A stretch of 64,000 nt of DNA from Stereum hirsutum FP-91666 SS1 (taxonomy: Eukaryota; Basidiomycota; Agaricomycetes; Russulales; Stereaceae). Under the pieces are notes generated by a model. That model was given only the letters and a program-made list of their open reading frames with translations. It was not told where the DNA came from and made no database searches. Below, in pieces: positions 44,635 to 57,019 of the stretch (position 1 is its first letter; every line of letters begins with the position of its first letter). The position numbers and the translations under genes are program-made. Where the stretch lies: contig NW_006763144.1 in NCBI RefSeq assembly GCF_000264905.1, positions 434,001 through 498,000 on the forward strand. The letters are read 5' to 3'.

Positions 44635-47195
44635 TCACTTCTTGTTGTCCTGAGAGTCCGTATGCTTTACATCGATGCCGTCTATCTCCTCCTCTGGCAG
44701 ATCAAATCCACCTACGCCCCACATATGATGTTCTCTTATCCTCGGCGCCTCAGGCCTTGATTTAAAAGGCGCCGATGTCGATCCAGAATATGCAGCCTCT
44801 GCAGCAAAGTCGCCCACATCTCGTCCACCCGTCTCGCCCGCCCTCTGGGACCCAGGCTTCGCAATCGTGGATGAAACGGACTCGGTACTAGCAGCACGAG
44901 AGCCCGTTCCTTCCCACTTGCGTACGGTCGAGGGCAACGGCATCCATAGTTCCTCCGCCGCATAGCTTGAACTCGTCATCTCGAGTAATCTGGACAACGC
45001 ACGTTTATACGCGAATTGCTCATCTTTGCCTGCAATTCACGACGTGTCAGCGCGATCCAAACCTTCCGTCGTACATAACATAAGAGCACAACGAGGTGAG
45101 TTGGACGGATGAGATAAGCTTACCGGAAAATATGGATAACGTCTCCAGAGCGAGTGGAGCCGCCGGTGGCGCCTTTTCCTCCCTCATCTTTGGCTCCGCG
45201 TAGCTCGAGATATTCGGTCTGTACCCGTCTTGTGTCTCCCACACCGACTCGGCCATCATCACATCTACGTCGTCGTTCACCTGCTGAATTCCCCCTTCAG
45301 TTCCACTCAATGCCACACTACCAACGCCGTCTTGAGAAGCAGTCGCATCGGATGAATTAGCTGGTTCAACGGCCTCGGGGAAGAAAAGATGTTCAGGTTC
45401 GGCTTCTGCGAGACACATGATATTACATCGCGATTCGTAGAGCGCGTCGATGAGCGAGATGAAGCGACGGGCTTGGTTCTTCGAGGAGAGCTTCAGGATT
45501 GGGATGTCCGTGATGATGATGGTACGATAGGTCGAGGTGATGGTCAAGTAATCGGCAGTGCCTAGCGACTTGATTCGATGATTTCAGCAAGAGGATGAGG
45601 AGGAAGGACGAAAGCAAGATGCTGAATTAAGGTGTGTAGGAACCAGGCCTCACCTGATCACAGAGCTCGGCAAAAGAGAACTTGCAGGCGTCTCTAAGAG
45701 TCCATGGAACGTGAAGTGGTCGACCAAAGACATGCAGTGTATCGGTTTGAGGAACTATTGAATGTCAAATACCTCTGCTGGTACAGTCAATTAAAAGCAA
45801 ACATACCAGAAGATTGTGATCCCTCCGTAACCTTTTCAATCATCTCTTCAAACTCACGCTCCTCACCATATGTAAACCATGACCTCCTCCCCTCACTCTC
45901 CCCAGCCCTAACCTCTCTCCAATCCCTCGCCTCCTCCCCACCGGCACCCATCTCAACGACCGGACACCTCCCCACCAACGCCTCCACAAAACCTTCCAAC
46001 CTCTCCCTCGCGACTCCCCCCAAATACAAGTCCTTCGGCACCTTATTAGAATTCCCGACGACTACGCCCCCCATCCGCCAGAACCACGATAAGACGTCAG
46101 CGAGGAGCGTGGCGCTAGAAACGTCGAGGAGTTGGACCTCGTCGAAGACGAGGAGCCAATGGTGTAATAAGAGCCGTTTGGCGACTACGAATGCTATCGG
46201 TGGATCCTGGGATGCCGCCGACATCGAGCTCAAATTTGCTCGGGAGGAGGGATAACGGGTCCAAGAGGTCGGAAGTGAGCCTGTATTAACGAGTGTGCGC
46301 CAATGTTCCCGAATACCTTTCGTCCAGCGGGGTCTTTCTTCCTCGGAGGACGTAGAATGTAGTGGAGAAGATTGCGGCGAAGTATGTATGGCTGACATAC
46401 GCCGTTGCGTTTCTTCCCATGCCGCTCGGTATATCTCGAGTATGAGTTGACTGTAGTGTTTACGGGCTTTGTAGGGTGTGGGGACGGAGGCGAACCACAT
46501 GTTGATGAGCATGGTTTTACCGGAGCCTGGAGGGCCGGTGAGAAAGAGGCCCTGTCCATTGAATTGGTGTCAGCGAGGAACAATGTGTTGATATTGATAG
46601 CGAGAGAGAGTGAGAGGGGAAGATGGTGCGCACCTTTGGCGTATCCAACTCTGTCAACTCCTCCACATGGCTCTTCACTCTCGTCAATGCTCTCGTCTCA
46701 ATTTCCGTCTCCTCCTTCCGGCTGTATGACCACCAAGGTTCACCGTCCTCTGGATCTCCTTCGCTTCCTACCTTATTTAAGCTGTCCTGGGATTGTGGTT
46801 CCCCTCGTAGATATCTCGGTGGTAAGACCGGAGGCGCATAGTCAACCAGATCCCTCTGCAACCTCCTGAGCTGACGAGAGATACAGTCAGTCAATCAATC
46901 TCTTCTTCCTAGTAAGTTAACCATGTAGATTCAAAAAAGCACATTATGTACGCACATGCATTATTACTCTGACCTGTTCGGGGTCATATTTTAACTTTCC
47001 TAGTGCTACGAGCCCTCTGTACTGTTCCAAGAGATCGCTAGGTTGAGGGAGCCCCGCCTTCGAGTCATCTGAAGTCCCTGTCGAGTAAAATCGGGAAAAA
47101 ATACGTCGCTCGTGTTTATGCGAGAGTGTTGGATACTGAAGCTGATGATGTCCGCTTGGAAGTCGTCGGAGGCGAAGGCGCATGGTGAGACTCAA
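44635..47195 (-). CDS. AFG1: AFG1/LACE1-family mitochondrial AAA ATPase
   Basis: Mitochondrial AAA+ ATPase linked in yeast and animals to turnover of mitochondrially encoded or damaged inner-membrane proteins. Exons 47195-46974, 46870-46634, 46551-45807, 45754-45654, 45568-45124 and 45029-44635 give 714 aa, longer than yeast Afg1 (about 500) because of Ser-rich inserts. The start (MSLTMRLRLRRL...RIFSRFYSTG) is Arg rich without acids, as in a mitochondrial presequence. Then: LEQYRGLVALGKLKYDPEQ, GLFLTGPPGSGKTMLINMWF (Walker A), LLVFDEVQLLDVSSATLL (Walker B), HVFGRPLHVPW, FSFAELCDQSLGTADYL, IIITDIPILKL, RRFISLIDALYESR and GKDEQFAYKRALSRLLEMT. Each motif that spans a splice is rebuilt correctly. 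The Ser-rich linkers around residues 560-590 and the C-terminal tail are probably disordered. Confidence 0.92.
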
Positions 47196-47409
47196 AGGCT
47201 ACTAACACTAGCAGGAGGTAGATAAGTTCTGACGGTGTCGAGCGTCCAGATGGTTGTAAATCAATTTTCTACGACGCGGCACAAGACATAATATTTGGCG
47301 ACATACAATGGGTATTTGGCCACGTACATATTTTGTTTCCAGCGTGAATCAAAGATGTTGGAAGGGAGAGCGAACACGAAGGGGTGCCACAACCGCTTCA
47401 AGTTCAAGA

Positions 47410-47581
47410 CGATTAGATTAGAGACCGTGAAATCGGCGAGAATCTAAACTCGGAGATTAGAGCGAAACTCAATCGAGTTTCGCTCCACCGGCACGAGCGC
47501 TCACCACTGAGGAGCATCAACCGTTCCAGTCTCGGCTTTTGAGTTTCGATTTTGGACGATTTCACGCTCTCTATTAGATCG
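47410..47581. repeat. palindromic element with outer inverted repeats
   Basis: Outer arms of about 25 bp: cgattagattagagaccgtg at 47410 against the reverse of ctctctattagatcg ending at 47581, both reaching gtgaaatcg. Inside lies a perfect hairpin at 47460-47485, GAGCGAAACTC-AATC-GAGTTTCGCTC. About 172 bp with no coding capacity; it may be a small MITE. Confidence 0.65.
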
Positions 47582-48429
47582 CCAAGTCCGTCATGACGTC
47601 ATTCTCAGCTCCGTGATTTGATCTCCTGCTGTCGCCACCCCCTTTCGGTGTGGCACATCAAGCAGAGCACTTTCGTCCTCGTTAGCTTTCGTCTTTGTTC
47701 GACAAATCCATCCTCAATGCTCAGCGCTCAGGGCTGCAGACTCACAGCTCACAGCTCCCCACTCACCCAATCTACACGGCCTTTTGCCACGGCCACAACC
47801 TTCAAACTCTCTAAACCTTTTGTCAACTTGGAACCATACTAAGTATAAGCACACTGCCAGCTTGAACTCGCACTGACCTCAAAACGCTCGTCAAGCACCT
47901 CTAACGCATGTCCTCACTCATACCCATTAGCACTCTACGCCACTCCAACCTGACTTACAAAGAACACTATACTAATAGACAACGAGTAAGTACACGCGCC
48001 AGGAGCCCCGTCCTTCCCGAAACACTACAAATTGATCCATCGAACGATAGCCTGAGTATGCACCGCGGACCGGCTTGCTTCATCTCCCCCTCCATTATAC
48101 CCTCCACCTTCCTCCCTGCTTCTTGGGCCTCCTTCACCTATACTATATCCCACGCTCACGCACGATGATGACTCGGCCACTCAGTTCCGAACGGCCTAAA
48201 TGACACCGACACTATAGTAGCTAGACGACTCCCATGAAAACTTACAGTCCCCAGTCCCCAGTCCCAGTAAGTACTTACCCATGCAGTCCCACGAGGAACC
48301 TGCTGGTGAACCGATGCCGAAGTGACAAGCACAAGCACACTCAAGACAATAGCAAGCAAGGAGGTCCTCGAGGCCGGAAACGGCGCCCAGTACTTACCGC
48401 CATGATTCAGATTGGAGCCCGGATCCGTA

Positions 48430-49920
48430 GATTTGTAGTGAATCTGTCCGGCAAACGGCATGCACGTCTCGCATAATAACTTGACTAGTGATTTGTAGTT
48501 TGGATAGTCAGCCTGTAGCCTCCTGTAGCATACTTAGAATAAGCGGGGACGGACGAGGAACCCGAGGACGGAGTGCGGATTGCGGATTTGTAGTGAAGTC
48601 GGCGAGAAACGGCGGTGTGATGTGTGCTGTGTGCTGTGGGCGGTGGGCGGTGGGCGGTGGGTATGTGGATGGGGCTCGGAAGGGTGAAGGAGGAAGGGAA
48701 TTCGGAAGGAGGAAGGAGGAAGAAGGCCTTCGAGAGGGTAAGTTCAAGATACATGGTGCGAGGATTCAGATGAGAACATGAGGCCCGCGTTCGTGGGTTC
48801 TTTCGCTGCGAGAATGGGGGATTTGTAGAGTCCGTATGGCGTATATGGCATGGACGAATGAGATTTGTATTAGTAGTGCGAGATCATCTCGAATTTGTAG
48901 CTAGGGGATAGGGACGTCGACCTGATTCAGCCTGATTCAGCCTGATTCGTACAGTCGCGGTGTGTGCGAAAGGGCCCGATTTGTAGTGTAAGAGAGGGTA
49001 AGGGGCCGTGATGATTCGGATGAAGCGTTGCAGCAGCAGCAGCAGCCTCGCCGAGCCCACCCGGATTTGTAGTGAAAGTAGCAACGATGTGTAGTGAAGC
49101 TGCTACTAATCGAGCAGCGAGCTCGGCGACGCAGTGCCCGCCGAAGTTCGTTGGGCCGTCGATGCTGAAGAGAAGAACCCAGCCAGCCTGCAGAACGGTT
49201 TTCGAGAAAAATTTGTGTTGCTCAGAAGCATGGCAGTTCCGTCGCAATTGTATTTCGCTCCTGATTTGTAGTGCAAGACTCGGTGATACGGTACGAGCGG
49301 CGACGTTTGTTGTTCATGTGTAGTAGATTGGTAGAGGGCATGGCCACTGGCATATATGTGTAGTGGTTGTGGACACTGATACGGCGAAGGAAACCCGAGC
49401 GTACTGCGGACGATGTGTAGAGTGTATTCGTGGTCAAACCGAGTAGAATTGATACAGTCGCAGTGAATTAATGGAGTAGGGCAAGGACACTAGCAAGAGC
49501 GCAACGAGGATGGTATGATAGGCTTGCTGGGTACGGACTGCTTACACAAGATCGCGCAGGTATGACCGAGGGCCCCGAGCTAGATGAATAGGGGAACAGG
49601 GAAGGAGGACAACATTCGAGGCGAACGATACTGTATTGTGGCTTCATTTCGCATCGGCTGTGTAGTGGGCCCGGGTGTGGCGAGTACCAGACGTTGCCTG
49701 CCGCGAGGTATCTCAATGGGCGACGAGTAATGCTCATGTGTAGTACATTGGTGTTAGATGGCATGGCCGCTGATTCGGCGAGGAAAAAGCCCGGCGAGCG
49801 TACTGCGGGTCCAGGAGGGTGTGTGGAGAGACAGACAAGTAGGATTTTGATGCATGAGTAGTGTAACGGGAGGAGGGTGATAGGATGGTCAGCTTCGTCT
49901 TTACACAAGATCGGACATGT
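48430..49920. repeat. field of dispersed GATTTGTAGTG-like repeats
   Basis: The 11-mer GATTTGTAGTG occurs exactly at 48430, 48585, 48978, 49064 and 49263, and close variants occur at 48490, 48820, 48862, 48892, 49086, 49316, 49356, 49412, 49659 and 49736. Flanks are also partly repeated (catgtgtagta...attgg at 49314 and 49734; gagcgtactgcgg at 49397 and 49796; ttacacaagatcg at 49542 and 49901), showing a degenerate unit of roughly 360-420 bp. Confidence 0.65.
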
Positions 49921-50134
49921 GTCTGAATCGTGGTAAGGACCCGAATACCCCGAGGGAGGATGAACGTTCAGAGAGGAGGATAAAACAAGTATAGTGTCGC
50001 CCGAAAATATTGAGAAAACGATTCATGTCATGTCATGTCGACGAACAAAACTTCTGAAGGTCGAGCAGGCACCTTACCAGCTAGCCACCAAGCACTGAAA
50101 CAATCAAGAGCTCATCCAAACACCAAACCCAAAC

Positions 50135-50165
50135 ACAAATCCAAATCCAAATCCAAATCCAAACA
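50135..50165. repeat. (AAATCC)n simple repeat
   Basis: Four to five copies of AAATCC, bordered by related AAACCC/AAACAC units. Internal and short, so not telomeric. Confidence 0.8.
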
Positions 50166-51904
50166 CGACCAGAACAGCTATCGTACCTAGTACTCAGTCC
50201 TCGACGTTCAACGTTCAACCACAACATGTACAGCAAACGGAGTCGGCTCCAATAATCGTCTGAACGGCTGAACGGCTGAATGTCAGAACCATATACGTAT
50301 GTCTGTCGAAGGTGGTCGATGGCGCCTGGCAGTGTTTCGGAACCCGCATACAGTAACACAGGCTCTCACCGAGGCAGCGAAGCACGGACCTGTCACCTAC
50401 AGCTGTAAGGATGCAAGCATGTGAGCATGTGCATAGCTGTAGTAGCCTGAAGGTACGATTGCACAGCTGCAGCAGCCTGAGGATATACACAGCAGGGAGT
50501 GTGTATAGACGCCCTGCGAACATAGCAAGTCGTCATGCCTCATATGCCTCATACGCACACGGGAGCAATGTACACATATGGGTACGGCGTAGCGCTGCTC
50601 GAAGCACAGGGCGCTCCGAGCTATGTAGGCTTCCCACCGGCTGAATCAGTATCAGTATATGGATTATGGATTCTTCATCCTAATATTAATGTTCGTACGA
50701 GTTCATACCACAACAGTTACAGTTGTATGATGCATATTCGAGTCCCGGAGGCGGGTTCAGAGACGGCTCAGATCCGAGGAAGTCAAAGAGTCGAGGTTCC
50801 GACGTTCCTAATCCTATTGATCGTGTGTAAGTGCATACTAGCTGAGAGTACACATCCGAAGCGGGTAAAGTCGCTCAATCCCAATACACCGTACTCCGTA
50901 CTCAGATTACGCAGATAAGCATCGCAGAATACAGGCTTCCTCTTCCTCTTCCTCGTCCCACCGTTCCATTCCAAAGATACACACAACAGCACAAGCGGTG
51001 GTGGAGACTCAGTAGTCAACGAATAGATATGTAGATACGCGAAAGACCGGGATGTGCATGTGAGAAGCAGGACAAACGAACGGAGATAAGCCAGCGAGAG
51101 GAGCGGGGACCCGATTCGGAAGGTTGGGCGCTGACAAGGTTTTGATGAGGAGCAAGATGCAATTGCAAGATGGAAAACAAAGCAAGCAAGCAGGCTAGTA
51201 AGCACGCACGCAGGAACACACGCAGGAACGCACGATCGGGCACGGGCACGATCTAAGATCGGGTCTATTTTGACTCTTCGCTCGCGACGTTGTTCAACTT
51301 GCGAAAGTGGAGATTGTGCGGCAGCCTGAGTACTAGTTGGGACGAAGTAGGGCGGAGAGATAAAAGTGCGTTGAGGTGGTACGATTGTTGCGTCGCGTAG
51401 TTACTTGGACGGTGTGATGTGACGTCAAGGAAAAGTCCAAGGGAAGGCTGAAAAGAACGAAGCGCGGAAGGACGGGGAGCTTGCGTGATAGGCCCCGACA
51501 GATGTCGGCAGGGAGAGGTGTTGTGCAAGTGCGCATGCAAGCAAGATGCTCCTGATGTGACCGGTGACCTCTGCGGTGGTCAAGTCGGGGGTCACCAGAG
51601 AGGGTTGGCTAGAGGTAACAAATCCAGAAAAGGGATGACAACGAGCGGCGACCACGGAAGGCTCCAAGAAGAATGCAAAGCTCAAAGGTGAGGAGGAAGA
51701 GGAGAGGGTGGTGACGTCAAGACGGTCGTCGGCGCGGCCGGTCTGCCGGGGATCAGAAGAGGACAGGACAAGTTGTGGAGACGCGCCGAGCGCTGCACGA
51801 GCCACAGCTCCCCACTCCTTCAACAGGCCGTCCCTCCGCTCCTTTTCTCTTTTCGTCCTCTACACCTACCATAGATACCCCACTGCTCCGTGTGTGCAAC
51901 GACT

Positions 51905-54214
51905 ATGCCGACCTCGTCGCAGCAGTCGACAGCGCCCCCGAACTCGCCCCTGGCAGGCACATTCAAGCAGCTCAGACTGGACCGCGACCTGCACTCACGA
52001 ACGGTGCGTGTCGAAGAAAAGCTGGAGGACGTGACGATGTCGGACGGGGACGACGTCCGTGGCCGACAGGAGGGGGAGACGGAGCGAGAGAAGCAGAAGC
52101 AGCCAGGTAAGCACTGTCCGTGTCTGAACACTCGCCTTGTCTTTATGAAGCGGGCGATCGTCTGGGGGTGCGCCGTGTGGGCGGCTGGGCGAGTTCGTCA
52201 CGGCGGGGCAGGCACTCGGGTGAGAGGACGGTGCGGAAGTGGCATGTGGCGGACGAGATCGGATAATATTTGCGCGAATCCTGGCTGATTCTCTTGATTT
52301 CGTGCGATAAACGGGGACTCAGGTCGAGGCAGCCGTCCCACTCTCGGTCGCAGGACGACATCGTACTCGAAGCGTCACTCGTCGCTCGACACTCCCCGCG
52401 AGGTTCCCGCCCCCTTCCGTTTCTTCGACGACCGTCCGACTTCAACAACGTCGTCCCACGCCCACCACCAGCCCACCCACTCTGCGCCATCCAACGCCCC
52501 TCCTGGTCAGCACCAGCTCCAGTCCGATGTACCTTTGCATGAAGACGACCAGCCGCCCGCGTACGACTCCGCTCCCACACAGCTCCCCAGCCCCCCTCTC
52601 CTAGCTCGCGACCCCCGTCCTCTCCCCTCTCCTCCCGCAAACAAAACTTCCAAGAACATGCTCGACCACGGCGCAGACTTTATTTTCCCCCCCTCCCTCG
52701 ACTCCGCCTCCCTTCACGACTCCGTCGTCCGTCACACGCGCGACGGCTCCGGATCATCAGCCACCAACTCCCGTCCCGCGTCACCACGTGCCGCCACCCC
52801 GACCCCCGTCTACCCTTTCAACCGTCCCTTTTCCTCCCCAAGCGTCCAGGGCCCTCCCCTGGTCCCCCCAAGCCGCTTTCAGCCCGCGAACCCAAACTCG
52901 CCGACCTGGTATGACCGCAACTCGACAGCCTCCCTCCCTCCCATGTCCCAGACGCCCTTCTACACCCTTCCCTCCTTCTTCTCCCCACCACAGCAGGCGC
53001 AGACTCTGGACCAGCATGCCAGTGCGGACGATCCCGTGCCAGCTCCGAGCTCCGTCGCCCCTCAAATGCGCGACACTCCAATGGACATCGCTCCCTCCTC
53101 CGCCTCCTCCTCCTCCGCCGTCGCTCAGGGTCATCCCCCATCCTCATCGGCATCCTCCACCATCTCATCGGCCTCATCGATGACGGCCCCTCCGGCATAT
53201 ACCGCCACCGCTAATAACGCCTCCGCCTCATCCTCAGCAGCACCTCCATCTGCAGCCCTCTTTCGTTCCCACTCCGAGTACTCTCCGTCCACACCGGCAG
53301 CCCGTATACCTGTGGTCGTGCCTCCTCCGACCGTCGCGCAACCCTCACCGAGCATACCTCCCCCTGCACCACCCACCATCCTGGCGCCCCCTGCCCCTCC
53401 AGGCCCCGAGCGTTCCAATCACTATCGGCCGCATGAACCGTTCCTTGCCCACGCGCCTCCACCGCCGGATACATGGATCGCGGTGGAAACACTGACGAGG
53501 GAGTACAATCTGGTTGTGAGGTTGCCTGGCTTCCGCCGCGATGGGATGTGAGTAGTCACCCTGCCTTTTATTTATTTATTTTACCTTTCGCTCTTTGTTA
53601 CCTTCCGTTCGCCGTGTCTGCTTTTGTGATCATGATCTGACTCATCTTGATTCTTCCGTTGCTTCTCTCCTTCGTATACGCCGACTTTCCCCCTTTAGCA
53701 CGCTGGCGACGCGCAGACGAAGGGTATTGCATCTTGTGGCGGACTCTTGGGAATCGGGTGGCGGTGAGTTAAAACCTTACTTGACATTTCAGCTCCTTGC
53801 ATCATCATCGCGCGTCACGATCCTCGTCCTTTCCGTCATGCTTCCTTTTGTTGCGCTTTGATTTCCCCACCTTTGGTCGTCCGCGTTTGGAACCCCCGTT
53901 GCTAACTAAACTCGGTCTGTTCCTGTTCCGCTCCGAAAAACCTTGTCTATTCGGGGATATTGTTTCGTCGTCGGTTGCGGTCGTCAGGTCATTTCGAGCG
54001 CAGGATCTCGTTTGGTTACGATGCCGACCTGGCGCAGGTGCGGGCTGAGTTTGACGGCGACCTGTTGAGGTACGTTCCGTTCAATAGGTTTTCGTCGGGT
54101 TTGGCGATCGGCCCGTTTAGGTTTTTGGGTTTACGCTGACTGGGCTTCGTGGGTAGGGTGATTATCCCGAGACGCATGCCGTCGATGACATGGTACGGCG
54201 AGGCTCGCGATTGA
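51905..54214 (+). CDS. alpha-crystallin (small heat-shock) domain protein with long disordered N-terminus
   Basis: Exons 51905-52106, 52323-53547, 53699-53763, 53988-54069 and 54157-54214 give 543 aa. The C-terminal 90 residues form the Hsp20/alpha-crystallin-like fold: DTWIAVETLTREYNLVVRLP GFRRDG, ITLATRRRRVLHLVADSWES, GHFERRISFGYDADLAQVRA, EFDGDLLRVIIPRR. The splices in this part rebuild the strands in the right order. The first 450 residues are Ser/Pro/Ala rich and lack structure (with PPPPP-type runs), far longer than a normal chaperone of this family. The start ATG at 51905 follows a pyrimidine-rich tract; an in-frame ATG 15 nt upstream is an alternative. Chaperone activity is unproven; the long tail suggests a regulatory or scaffold role (inference). 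Confidence 0.85.
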
Positions 54215-56102
54215 GCTGTGCCTGTGCCTCCGCACCTCCTGAGTCCAAGCTCGTCAACTACGCCACGCCACGCCACGATCGTAAGGTTTATTCAGAAGTA
54301 GTCGCTCAAGAGTCGAAGAGTAGAAAAAAGTTCAACTTTACTAGCCACTTAAGTCTCCGTCTCCGTCTCTTACCTGCTTGCTACCTATCTGGCCGAACCA
54401 GCATTACCATCACATCGCACTCGACGGCCCAAGATCTCATAATGTTTTATAGCTGTTTTCCACTTTTTTGTTCTCCCTCTCTCCCCGTCCGTCCATCCTA
54501 TCCATTCGAATACCCCGAGTCTCGGAACGCGAAACGAAACGGCCGGCCGAACGCATGCATGCTTGTACACACTTTACCTCCCCTTTCCCCCTCTTCCCCT
54601 TCTCTCCTCGCCCCGTCGATCCTCTCTTTTCATCTACGCTCGCCCCCCTCTGTCGCCATACACACCCGCAACGCTCCCCGTATCAACTTTCTCCCGCCGT
54701 CTATCTGTATAGTACAGAAGGACTTTTTCGGTTTCAGACCGCTCATCCTACCCGTCGCCGGTCTTTACGCCACTGCACAGTGTTTTCCCGGTCGCATCCA
54801 ACCCATCCCAATCCTAACCAAGTATCCATACGTCAATATTTTTTTTTCCTTTGCTTCATTCAATGTCGAGCCCCTATCGAACATTTCACTATCTCCTCTC
54901 GTCTTGCCTTGCCGCTGCTCTGCCCCGTGCTCCCCGTCCAATCCACACATCGTCCATTATTCCAATTCCAATCCCAATTCCAATCGATTTCATCCCTCGC
55001 AGCCCAATCTGTTCTATGTTCCCCGTCTCAGATCTCAATCCTCAGTATCTATCTATTCGCCTCACATAACATAGTCCTCCGTCCTCGTTTCAACCCCTTT
55101 GTTTAGCCCCTGTTTGTTTACAACCGTTGTCTTTTTCATATATTCTTTCATTTTTTGTTGCCTTGTTTGCCTGCCTGCCCTGCCGGTTCCCCGTTTGCTC
55201 GCTCTCGTTTTTCACCCACCCACACTTCATTTCTAGCCGTTCGTTTAGCGCTCCTGGTTTCACCCCCCTTTGCTTTTGACAGTTCATTTTATTTATGCAT
55301 GGTGAGATCGAGGGCGTTCAGTCCTTAGCTTGCTTCTTCCAACCCTTTTCCTTTTTTCTTTCCTTTTCCGTTCACGATCCACGATCCGTCATCACATCAC
55401 CTCTCCACACACCCAACCCAACCCAACCCAACTGAAATCCATTTTCCCTTTCTTCCTCTTCTATTTCATCCTGCTCCGGTTCGGTTTCGGTTTCGGTTCC
55501 GGTTCCGGTTCCTGTTCGCCTCGGGGTTCCCTTCCACTCTGCGCCCGCTCCTGCCTCTGCCCGTTCGTCCTTTTGTTGACTCACTCGACATAGTCGACAT
55601 AGTCGACATCTTGACACATTCGACACGCTCGACCCACTCGACATACTCTCTACTCTTATTGTACATCTCTACATTACCCTACTCTGGTCTTTTTTTGTCT
55701 GTTTTCTTTTTGTCTTTTTTTGTTTGTCTTTTGTTCTCTTTTTTTTCTTTGATGCTAGTAACGTATACATACATTGCGATGGGGTGTGATGTGTGATGTG
55801 TGAGTGTGATGTGTGATGGATGTGTGATGTGTTTGCGAGAGGTGAGGAGACAGGTGAGGCGGTGATTGACAGCGATGTGTGCGGTTGAAGGCAATACTGG
55901 TGAGGGGGTGTGCAGTTGTCGCTGTGGTACGTTGGGTTAGTTCTGAATGTGGTAAGGACACCATGCAAGACTGCATCTCGTTCGAAGCTTTGAAAGCTTA
56001 CACCACGACGACGTCCATTGTCCATCGTCTGTACTTCGTCTGTGCTTCATCCCAAGTGGATGACTGGCTTTTTTCGTTCCATGGCACATGCAGGGGTCAT
56101 TT
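54215..56102. other. 3' flank and intergenic region, pyrimidine rich
   Basis: 54215-55750 is strongly C/T rich on the plus strand, making long open frames without domains. A CGGTTT/CGGTTC hexamer run lies at about 55481-55520, CGACATAGT repeats at about 55585-55645, and TGTGATG repeats at about 55790-55830. Confidence 0.5.
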
Positions 56103-56690
56103 CTCTTTGTCGTGCGTTTCACGAAGGAACGACAAAGAGCGATTCCGATTGCCGGGGAGTTTCTTCGTTGTTTGCCGGGGGATTTCTTCCCTCATTTTGT
56201 GGGGAATTCAAGGAGAATTTCTTCGTCAGTTGCCGGGGAGTTTCTTCGTCGTTTTGCCGCACCGTCGTAGGTCGAACGAGCGGTGTGGCCGACTAAGTAC
56301 CGAGTTCTGTCTGTCTTTCACCCTTTATTTTGATGTGCAGGTCTGAGGTTTTTCATGATTAAGGAGTAGCGCCCAGTGGTGCCACATTTCCAGTCAGTAG
56401 CACTAAGCAGACCCTCTTCCGCGGTAAATACCCTCATCATACTGACTTGAAGCCTACGCTCTCGGTCTCTGCGTTCATAGCATGGTTTACGTTGTCGTTG
56501 AGAGACAAGAATATGTGGACCACACCGCTTGTTCAGCGTTCAACCCACAACCGTCCGGCAAAGGACGAAGAAATTCCCCGGCAAAGGACGAGGAATATCC
56601 CCGGCAAACGACACAGAAATTCTTCAACGAATGACGAAGGAATTCTCTGGCAAACGACGAAGAATATCTGCGTCAACTGCGCCAAAAAAA
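56103..56690. repeat. foldback-like element: inverted arrays of a 23-bp repeat
   Basis: Right array (56555-56690): six copies at an exact 23-bp step of a unit starting CCGGCAAAGGACGAAGAAAT. Left array (56149-56270): about five copies of the reverse complement (TTGCCGGGGAGTTTCTTCGT) at 23-24 bp, one degenerate. A non-repeated centre of about 285 bp separates them. Outside the left array is a hairpin with 11-bp arms (CTCTTTGTCGT 56103-56113 and ACGACAAAGAG 56129-56139). No coding capacity. Confidence 0.75.
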
Positions 56691-57019
56691 ATTTGCGAAT
56701 GTCATCGAAGACTCAACGGAAGGTTCGACGACGAAGGGCGAAGGTACGGCCAGTGACATTCTTTACGGGCTGTTTAGTCCCCTACTTGTATAATTGCACG
56801 GCTCGTCTGCATGTAGATTGATATCACGGCAATGTCTCTATGCCGCAAGCAGAAGCTTCAGCCCTTCTAGGTCGTCTGCTGCATCATGATCTCCATCCCT
56901 GCTGCTGTCAGGCGATCTTGACCTCTCCTCCATGGCCATTTCCTCCATATCTATAGTGGTGGTTATAGATAGAGATAGACTACGAGAGCCTTTAGGACTA
57001 CTGGCATCCAGACTGCCCA
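56691..57019. other. intergenic, nothing recognised
   Basis: A 69-codon minus-strand frame (56838-57047) is Ser/Arg rich and overlaps the relic to its right; no support for a gene. Confidence 0.45.

Larger units (their letters stand above)
47196..51904. other. 4.7-kb gene-free region rich in short repeats
   Basis: No frame has a domain or credible splicing. It holds the palindromic element at 47.4 kb, a CAGCAG run (49031-49044), the dispersed TTGTAGTG-type repeats (48.4-49.9 kb) and an AAATCC repeat near 50.14 kb. The right end is the upstream region of the alpha-crystallin-domain gene. Confidence 0.55.

Noticed and set aside
44270..44653. 127-codon plus-strand open frame
   Set aside because: No domain, no splice structure, overlaps the 3' end of the ATPase gene.
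50101..50170. AAATCC/AAACCC repeats considered as telomeric
   Set aside because: Only a few copies, impure, internal, and genes continue on both sides.
54190..55074. 294-codon open frame on the plus strand
   Set aside because: Starts inside the last exon of the alpha-crystallin-domain gene in another frame and follows a pyrimidine-rich 3' region; composition effect.
55481..55520. CGGTTT/CGGTTC run considered as telomere-like
   Set aside because: Short and imperfect; part of general low-complexity pyrimidine-rich DNA.
56149..56690. Repeat arrays considered as CRISPR
   Set aside because: The 23-bp units are contiguous without unique spacers, the arrays are inverted to each other, and the genome is eukaryotic.
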